Part shown: one piece after another, positions 58,793-64,000 of the stretch
Numbering within the stretch: position 1 is the first letter of the stretch
Layout: each line of letters begins with the position of its first letter
From: Curtobacterium sp. ZW137
GTDB taxonomy: Bacteria; Actinomycetota; Actinomycetes; Actinomycetales; Microbacteriaceae
Direction: 5' to 3'
DNA: 64,000 bases
Assembly: GCF_003762905.1 (NCBI RefSeq)
Contig: NZ_RJKS01000006.1
Coordinates: 115,436-179,435 of the forward strand
The notes under the pieces: model-generated
The model's input: the letters and a program-made list of their open reading frames with translations, nothing else
Told to the model about the DNA's origin: nothing
The model's database searches: none
Made by a program: the position numbers and the translations under genes

Positions 58793-61351
58793 CTACGCGG
58801 CGCTGACGCGGCGGCGGCGGCGGCGTGCGACGAGGACGCCGGCGCCGGATGCGAGCAGCAGCAGCGCGGCGGCGATGCCGCCGGACAGGTCGGCGCCCGT
58901 GAAGGCGAGCTCGTCCGTCGCCGGGTCGATCGTGATCGTCGTCCAGCCGATGACGCTGCCGTCCGCCGCCGTGACCACGAGTCGGTGCGAGCCGGCCGGA
59001 GCCTCCGCGGGGATCGTCGCGCGGACCGTGCCGTCGGCGGCGACCGTCACCGTGCCGAGCAGCGTCGGGGTGGAGAACAGCCACACGTGCACCCGGTCGC
59101 CGGCGTGCTGCGTGCCGACGCCGATCGTGATCGTCGCACCCGCTCGGGCGCTCGACGGGGCCGTGAGCGAGCCGCGGTTCGCGTCGGTCAGGGACGACTC
59201 CGTCGGCGCGATCGGTGCGCTGTCACCGACCGGAGCCGGGGCCGGTGTCGGCGTCGTTGACGGCGTCGGCGTCGTTCCGGTTCCCGGCGTCGTGCCCGGG
59301 TCCGTCGGCGTGGTGCCGCCGTCGCCCGGGGTCGTCCCGGGATCCGTGGGATCGGTGCCCGGGTCGGTCGGGTCCGTGCCGGGGTCGGTGCCGGGGTCGG
59401 TCGGGTCCGTGCCGGGGTCGGTGGGGTCGGTGCCGGGGTCGGTCGGGTCGGTGCCGCCGTCGTCGGTGCCCGGGTACGTGCCCGTCCGCAGGGAGAAGCC
59501 GTCGGTGTCGTTGTCGTCCGCGTAGAACGTCGCACGGGCGCCGTCGACGCTGGCGTCCGCGATCGCGATCGCGAAACCCTCGTTGGCGAGGGCTCGGTCG
59601 GCGTTCGCCGGAGCCTCGTAGACGGTGTCGAGCGTGAACACGCCGTCCGTGATCGTGTACAGCGCGGTGCGGCCGGCGCAGGCGTCGTCGCAGACGACCC
59701 AGAGCGCGTCGAGGGTCGGGTCGAACTGCAGGTCCGCGACCACCGCGAACGGCGAGGCGATCGTCGCGACGCGCTGGAACGAGCCGTCGTCCATGAGGGC
59801 GTACGCGTACGTGCTCGCGGTGCCCTCGACCCCGACGAAGAACAGTCCGGCGCCGTGTCCGGCGTAGCGCGACGGCGTGTACGCAGCGCCGGTGTGCTGG
59901 TCCGTGAAGCCGTGGGCGGTGAGCCACGCGTCCGGGATCCAGGTGACGCCCTCGAGCCCGGAGTTCGCGCCGAGGCCGGGGAAGTCCGCCGTGAGGTTCC
60001 ACTCGTCCGTGGCGTTCAGCGTCCGCTCCGAGCCGTCGGTCGTCGCGAAGCGCAGGACCGATGGGCGGCTCGTCGACGAGACGTCGTTGTTCCGCTCCGT
60101 GGAGACGTAGACCGCTCCGGGGTCGTCGGAGGTCACGGTGACACCCTCGGCGTCGGGCGTGCCCGCCCCGTCCGCGTAGTGCAGCGTCGTCCCGGCGGCG
60201 TTGGAGGGCGCCCACCCGCCCGTGCCGTCGGACACCATGCGGTACAGCAGACCGTCACCGTTCTGGACGCCCCAGAGCACGCCGCCGCCGACCGCGGTGG
60301 AGGAGGACTGCCAGTCCAGGCCACTGAGGTCCCCGGAGAAGGTGTCCTCGTCGTCGAGCACGGTCTCGTCGGGGCTGCCCGGCCACGCCTCGGCCGTGAC
60401 GACGCCGGCGAAGGTGTTCGCCGCACCCTTCGTGGGTGCCGAGGTCTCGGCGAAGTCACCGGTGCCGTCGGGGTTCCGCCCGTACGTGGTCGCCGCGTGC
60501 GCGGTCCACGAGTACGCGTCCAGCTCGGTGCCGTTCGGGTCGTACAGGCGCACGGAGTCCGCCTTGCCGAGCCCGAAGCCGAGCGCGGCCTCCTCGACGA
60601 CGGAGAACCCGCCCGCGCCGATCGTCGTCCCGGCCGGGATGGCGTACGCGTGGTCGTCCTCGCTGTCCTTGACGACGTAGCCGCCGAGGTCCACCGCGGT
60701 GCTGCCCGTGTTCACGAGCTCCACCCAGTCGCCGGGGACACCGTCCTGCGACTCGACCTCGTTGATGCGGATCGGTGAGGAGCAGTCGTTCGCGGCGCCC
60801 TTGGTCGAGCCCGTGGTGTCGACCAGCGGGCCGGTGCCGTCCGGGCAGCGCCCCCAGGTGACGTCGGCCTTCGTGGTCCAGTCGTACTGCAGGACGAGCG
60901 CGCCCGAGGCGTCGTACACGCGCGCGGAGTCGGCGTCACCGAGACCGAAGTCGAAGCCGGGCTTGCCGTCCTCGGGCTGGTCGATGACGAAGTACCCGCC
61001 GGCAGCGATGGTCGAACCGGCCGGCAGGACGTACTGCGCGTGGGTGTCGTCGCTGTCCAGGAACCGGTAACCGCTCAGGTCGATCGCCGTGGCGGACGTG
61101 TTCTCGAGCTCGACCCAGTCGGTGTCGTCGCCGTTCGTCTCGACCTCGTTGATGACGAGGCCGTCCGGGGCGGCAGCCGTGACGACAGCGGTGGTCGCGG
61201 CGGCAGCGGTGGTCGCGGCGGTCGCGGCGGCAGCGGCGGCAGCGGTGCTGCCGGTCGTCGCGGCGACCGCGGGGGTGCTGGCGAGCACGCCGGCGGCGAG
61301 CACGGCACACGTCGCGGCGACGGCGCCGAGGCGCAGGGCTGGGGAGGGCAT
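58793..61351 (-). CDS. Secreted lamin-tail domain surface protein
   Basis: An 852-aa protein from ATG 61351 (AAGGAAC upstream) has a signal peptide (PSPALRLGAVAATCAVLAAG) and an Ala/Thr run. Two lamin-tail domains begin at about 63 (INEVETNGDDTDWVELENTS) and 190 (INEVESQDGVPGDWVELVNTG). A beta-propeller/esterase-like domain spans about 335-640, then a TDPTDPG repeat linker (about 640-680, DNA 59340-59465) and an Ig-like domain. The C-terminus is LAFTG (815-819), helix and basic tail, like a sortase substrate. Role is probably extracellular nucleic-acid or phosphate metabolism, which is inference. Confidence 0.88.
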   Translation of the reverse strand: MPSPALRLGAVAATCAVLAAGVLASTPAVAATTGSTAAAAAAATAATTAAAATTAVVTAAAPDGLVINEVETNGDDTDWVELENTSATAIDLSGYRFLDSDDTHAQYVLPAGSTIAAGGYFVIDQPEDGKPGFDFGLGDADSARVYDASGALVLQYDWTTKADVTWGRCPDGTGPLVDTTGSTKGAANDCSSPIRINEVESQDGVPGDWVELVNTGSTAVDLGGYVVKDSEDDHAYAIPAGTTIGAGGFSVVEEAALGFGLGKADSVRLYDPNGTELDAYSWTAHAATTYGRNPDGTGDFAETSAPTKGAANTFAGVVTAEAWPGSPDETVLDDEDTFSGDLSGLDWQSSSTAVGGGVLWGVQNGDGLLYRMVSDGTGGWAPSNAAGTTLHYADGAGTPDAEGVTVTSDDPGAVYVSTERNNDVSSTSRPSVLRFATTDGSERTLNATDEWNLTADFPGLGANSGLEGVTWIPDAWLTAHGFTDQHTGAAYTPSRYAGHGAGLFFVGVEGTASTYAYALMDDGSFQRVATIASPFAVVADLQFDPTLDALWVVCDDACAGRTALYTITDGVFTLDTVYEAPANADRALANEGFAIAIADASVDGARATFYADDNDTDGFSLRTGTYPGTDDGGTDPTDPGTDPTDPGTDPTDPGTDPGTDPTDPGTDPTDPGTTPGDGGTTPTDPGTTPGTGTTPTPSTTPTPAPAPVGDSAPIAPTESSLTDANRGSLTAPSSARAGATITIGVGTQHAGDRVHVWLFSTPTLLGTVTVAADGTVRATIPAEAPAGSHRLVVTAADGSVIGWTTITIDPATDELAFTGADLSGGIAAALLLLASGAGVLVARRRRRRVSAA

Positions 61352-61462
61352 GCAGGTTCCTTCGAGCAGGACGGCGGGGACCTGCACGACTGTTCAGCAC
61401 CCGGGCGTCCGGCTGGTGACCCCGCGGTGAACGACCGGTGTCGTCAGCGCTGCAGCAACTGG

Positions 61463-62716
61463 TCAGCGCCGGATCAGCAGCGCGCTCGCCCGCGGGGACA
61501 GTGCCGCATCGAGCACGAGGCACGCCGCCCCGACCGCCGCCACGTCGGCCCCACGGTCGCTCTCGACCACGGTCACCGGGTGCTTCGGCACGAGGATCGG
61601 CGACCCGGTGATCGCCGTGCGCGCCGCAGGGAGCGCAGCCGCCGCGATCCGCGACCAGAACGGACCGCCGAACACCACGCGGTCGATGTCGAGCAGGTTC
61701 ACGATGACGACGGCCGCGCGGCCCATCACGGTCCCGGCGTCCGCCGCGAGCTCGTGAGCGGTGGCGTCCCCCGCGTCGATCGCCGCGCCGAGGGCGTCCC
61801 AGGCGCGGTCGACGTCGGCCGCGTCGCCCTGGCCCCCGTCGGCACCGCCGAGGTCGAGCCCCCGCGACACGGCGAGCCGGACGATGCGCTCCGGCGCCAC
61901 GGCCGCACCGACCTCGCCCCGGTCGGAGACCCCGTCGGGTGTGCCGGCGAGTGCCCCCTGTTCGACCATGATGTGGCCGGCGTCCCCGGCGTTCCCGCCC
62001 GTCCCGCGCACGGGTTCGTGGTCGACGACGAGGCCGACACCGAACCCGGTGCCGAAGTACACGAACGCGAAGTTCCGCGCCGAGGACTCCCCCGCCAGGA
62101 ACATCTCGCCGACGGCGGCCGCGGTGACGTCCTTCTCGAGGAGCACCGGGTGCCCGGTCGCCTCGGCGATGGCGTCCCGGAGCGGCACGTCCCGCCACCG
62201 CGGCAGGAACGGCGGGTCGACGACGATGCCGGCGTCGACGTCGATCGGCCCCGGGCTCGCGATCCCGACACCGAGCACGGCGTCGGAGTCCACCTCGGCG
62301 GTCGCGACGAGGTCGTGGATCGCGGACGCCATCGTCCGGATCACCTGGTCGGGGTCGTCCGCGGTCGGGGTCGACGTGGTGGTGGACGCGACGACGGTGC
62401 CGGCGAGGTCGAGCAGCACGTACGTGACGACCGCCGGGTCGACGTGCACCCCGACGGCGAAGCGGCTGCCCGGTTCGAGCCGCAGGATGGTGCGCGGCTT
62501 GCCACGGCCGGAGACGATCGTGCCGGACTCGACGATCATGCCCGCCTCGATGAGGAAGCGGGTGACGTTCGACACCGTCTGGGCGCTCAGACCGGTGCGA
62601 CCGGCGAGCTCGACACGGCTCAGACCGTCGGGCGACCGGCGCACGGCGTCGAGCACGACCGTGCGGTTGAAGCCGCCGATCGACGGCAGGTTCGCGCCGC
62701 GCCGGTGTTCCGCCAT
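61463..62716 (-). CDS. ROK-family transcriptional regulator
   Basis: A 417-aa regulator has an N-terminal winged HTH (GLSRVELAGRTGLSAQTVSNVTRF, residues about 30-55) and a ROK domain (VGIASPGPIDVDAG, GTGFGVGLVVDHEPVRG, AGHIMVE). The usual zinc-binding CxCGxxGC is missing; the protein has one Cys only, near its end. It may control the sugar-ABC/GH38 operon, 5 kb downstream, but this is not shown. TATGGT is six bases before the ATG. Confidence 0.9.
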   Translation of the reverse strand: MAEHRRGANLPSIGGFNRTVVLDAVRRSPDGLSRVELAGRTGLSAQTVSNVTRFLIEAGMIVESGTIVSGRGKPRTILRLEPGSRFAVGVHVDPAVVTYVLLDLAGTVVASTTTSTPTADDPDQVIRTMASAIHDLVATAEVDSDAVLGVGIASPGPIDVDAGIVVDPPFLPRWRDVPLRDAIAEATGHPVLLEKDVTAAAVGEMFLAGESSARNFAFVYFGTGFGVGLVVDHEPVRGTGGNAGDAGHIMVEQGALAGTPDGVSDRGEVGAAVAPERIVRLAVSRGLDLGGADGGQGDAADVDRAWDALGAAIDAGDATAHELAADAGTVMGRAAVVIVNLLDIDRVVFGGPFWSRIAAAALPAARTAITGSPILVPKHPVTVVESDRGADVAAVGAACLVLDAALSPRASALLIRR

Positions 62717-62821
62717 GCCTGGACCATATCGCGACCGTGCGGCTCACCCGCGAGGATGACTTCTCCACCGACAGTCGCCGACGGCTGGCCCCCACAGGGG
62801 TAGCACCGTTACCCTGACCGC

Positions 62822-63274
62822 ATGACGGACCTCCGCCTCGAAGAACTCTCCGCAGCGACCGCCGCCGCGGCCAACTCGCTGACGCTCAAGCCCGGGCAGG
62901 AGCAGTTCGTCCAACCGACGACCTACGGGGTGGCCGAGTCCGACGTCAAGCCGAGCGCGTCGTGGCCCCGCGTGGTCCTCGACGGCGACGAGGTGGTGGG
63001 CCTCATCATCGGCAGCTTCGACGCCGAGAACCCGCAGGAAGAACTGCAGGCCTGCATCTGGCGCGTCAACGTCTCCGGCACCGCACAGGGCCGCGGTGTC
63101 GGGCGCTTCGCCGTGCACGGGCTCGCCGACGAAGCCCGCAAGCGCGGGTTCGAGCGCCTGACCGTCGTGTACGAACCGGGTGAGGGCTCCCCCGAGGACT
63201 TCTTCAAGGCGGTCGGCTTCGACGTCGTCCGCGAGACCCAGTACGGCGACCACTTCGCGGTGCTGTCCCTGTAG
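62822..63274 (+). CDS. GNAT-family acetyltransferase
   Basis: A 150-aa GNAT protein with strand ICLWRVNV-like segment (CIWRVNVSGTAQGRGVGRFAV) holding the acetyl-CoA loop QGRGVG (about 91-96). C-terminus EDFFKAVGFDVVRETQYGDHFAVL is typical. Substrate unknown. TACCCT lies six bases before the ATG. It shares one base with the next gene. Confidence 0.88.
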   Translation: MTDLRLEELSAATAAAANSLTLKPGQEQFVQPTTYGVAESDVKPSASWPRVVLDGDEVVGLIIGSFDAENPQEELQACIWRVNVSGTAQGRGVGRFAVHGLADEARKRGFERLTVVYEPGEGSPEDFFKAVGFDVVRETQYGDHFAVLSL

Positions 63275-63639
63275 TGCCTCCCGGAGCACCCGACCCGCAC
63301 CCGGGAGCACCTGACCCCGACGACTTCGGGGCTGCGGTCGCCGCTGTCGTCCGGTCGATCCCGCCCGGACACGCGATGACCTACGGTGACGTCGCGGCAG
63401 CACTCGGGTCCCGCGCGTCGCGTGCCGTCGGGAAGGTGATGGCGCACGAGGGCTCCGACCTGCCGTGGTGGCGCGTGGTCCGGTCCGGCGGGCTGCCTCC
63501 GGTCCACCACGAGGCACGTGCGCTGGAGCACTACCGCGTCGAGGGCACGCCGCTCACGTGGGGCCGGACGACCTGGAGGCTCGACATGCGTCGTGCACGC
63601 TGGTCGCCCGAGCCGGACGGCGAAGCAGACCCCTTTTGA
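63274..63639 (+). CDS. Alkyltransferase-like (ATL) DNA-repair protein
   Basis: A 121-aa protein of the MGMT C-terminal fold in which the active PCHR motif reads PWWR (residues 64-67). Replacement of Cys by Trp marks ATL proteins, which bind O6-alkylguanine and recruit nucleotide excision repair but do not transfer the alkyl group. YGDVAAALGSRASRAVGKVM is the DNA-binding helix region with the arginine finger. GTG start shares one base with the GNAT stop. Confidence 0.9.
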   Translation: MPPGAPDPHPGAPDPDDFGAAVAAVVRSIPPGHAMTYGDVAAALGSRASRAVGKVMAHEGSDLPWWRVVRSGGLPPVHHEARALEHYRVEGTPLTWGRTTWRLDMRRARWSPEPDGEADPF

Positions 63640-63803
63640 TCACGAACCGGTAACGGGCGAGAACTGACCCAAACCACTCCGGCGGGGGTGCCGAATCACT
63701 GTCACAAGCCGGGAAACACCCGGAGCGCTCACCAGCCGCAGGTAGCTGGTTCTCCACCCTCAAGCGGGGTGTGTTCGGCGTGCACACAGCAAAGGACTCA
63801 CTC
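63640..63803 (+). promoter_or_regulatory. Structured 5' leader, possible c-di-AMP (ydaO-type) riboswitch
   Basis: A 164-base spacer folds into three hairpins: CTCCGG/CCGGAG (63677-63682, 63720-63725), ACCAGC/GCTGGT (63731-63736, 63745-63750) and CACCC/GGGTG (63755-63759, 63767-63771). GGTGCCGAATCA and a GCAGGTAGCTGG block recall elements of ydaO/yuaA leaders, which often precede actinobacterial wall-hydrolase genes. Match is partial and uncertain. Confidence 0.45.
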
Positions 63804-64000
63804 ATGCGCAAGTTCACCAAGACCACGGTCTCCCTCGCCGCTGCCGGCGCGATCATCCTCGGCGGCGCCGGGTTCGGCGTCTCGGCCGCGAACGCTGCCA
63901 CCCCCACCATCCACACGGTCGCGTCGTCGTCCTCGAAGATCCCGGCCCCGGTCGCATCGGTGCCCGAGGTCCTCGGCGGCAACACCTCCGTCGCCCTCGA
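63804..64000 (+). CDS. Secreted protein, N-terminal part only
   Basis: An ATG at 63804 with AAAGGAC 7 nt upstream begins MRKFTKTTVSLAAAGAI, a classical signal peptide ending near AANA-ATP (about residue 32). The visible mature part is low in complexity (VASSSSKIPAPVASVPEV) and runs off the right edge. The structured leader suggests a cell-wall or resuscitation-type protein, but no domain is seen. Confidence 0.75.
   Translation, partial: MRKFTKTTVSLAAAGAIILGGAGFGVSAANAATPTIHTVASSSSKIPAPVASVPEVLGGNTSVAL

Overview
The window is high-GC, densely coded chromosomal DNA of an actinobacterium. Gene content points to the family Microbacteriaceae, and a Curtobacterium-like plant or soil genus is my best guess: carD next to a fused ispDF, senX3/regX3, mshD (mycothiol), glnR, ppk next to mutT1, rskA/sigK, clpS with DUF2017, and a C-terminal LAFTG-type surface protein. 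Nothing looks like a prophage, IS element, CRISPR array or integrated island. The window reads as core chromosome with metabolic accessory operons.

Layout. 0-9.5 kb: ispDF (cut by the left edge) and carD, a lipoprotein, the regX3/senX3 phosphate two-component system divergent from phoU, gpmA, a methyltransferase, and a small operon of ygfZ, a nitrobindin-like protein and an unlisted 38-aa membrane peptide. 9.5-18.6 kb: glnR-mshD, ppk-mutT1 and the pstSCAB phosphate transporter. PHO boxes with an 11-nt period lie before pstS and between senX3 and phoU, so phosphate sensing, uptake and polyphosphate storage sit together. 18.8-22.3 kb: sigK-rskA, a conserved actinobacterial protein, small membrane protein and orphan genes, tRNA-Lys, and a possible structured sRNA. 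22.4-26.4 kb: galM-like/deoR divergent from galT-galK, with a four-site operator between them. 27-29.5 kb: glyA-folD behind a ZTP riboswitch. 29.5-33.1 kb: clpS-DUF2017-GNAT, then marR-MFS. 33.4-42.6 kb: purU, nagA, nagB, terC, SDR/TetR, a MalY-type aminotransferase and small genes. 43.2-47.3 kb: a PotABCD-type ABC importer. 47.5-51 kb: nnrD, a phosphatase, a DUF559-like protein and repeat-rich spacers. 51.1-57.6 kb: a sugar ABC importer operon ending in a GH38 alpha-mannosidase. 57.7-64 kb: PhzF, a large lamin-tail surface protein, a ROK regulator, GNAT, an alkyltransferase-like protein, and the start of a secreted protein behind a structured leader.

Shared control signals. Many first genes have a TANNNT hexamer exactly 6-7 nt before an ATG/GTG, the geometry expected of leaderless mRNAs. 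Shine-Dalgarno sequences occur mainly at internal operon genes and secreted proteins. Intergenic spacers reuse a small vocabulary of palindromes: the GAGCCTCC family, the TCGCGCGTAGG family and the AAAGCGACA family. These probably act as terminators or operon attenuators.

No single new defence or metabolic system stands out. The least explained signals are the folded RNA at about 20.6 kb, the dispersed palindromes, the apparent ACG start of the MFS gene, the leaderless 9-codon ORF before the lipoprotein, and the 5' leader at 63.6 kb. All calls come from reading the sequence and recalled family knowledge; no database search was run.
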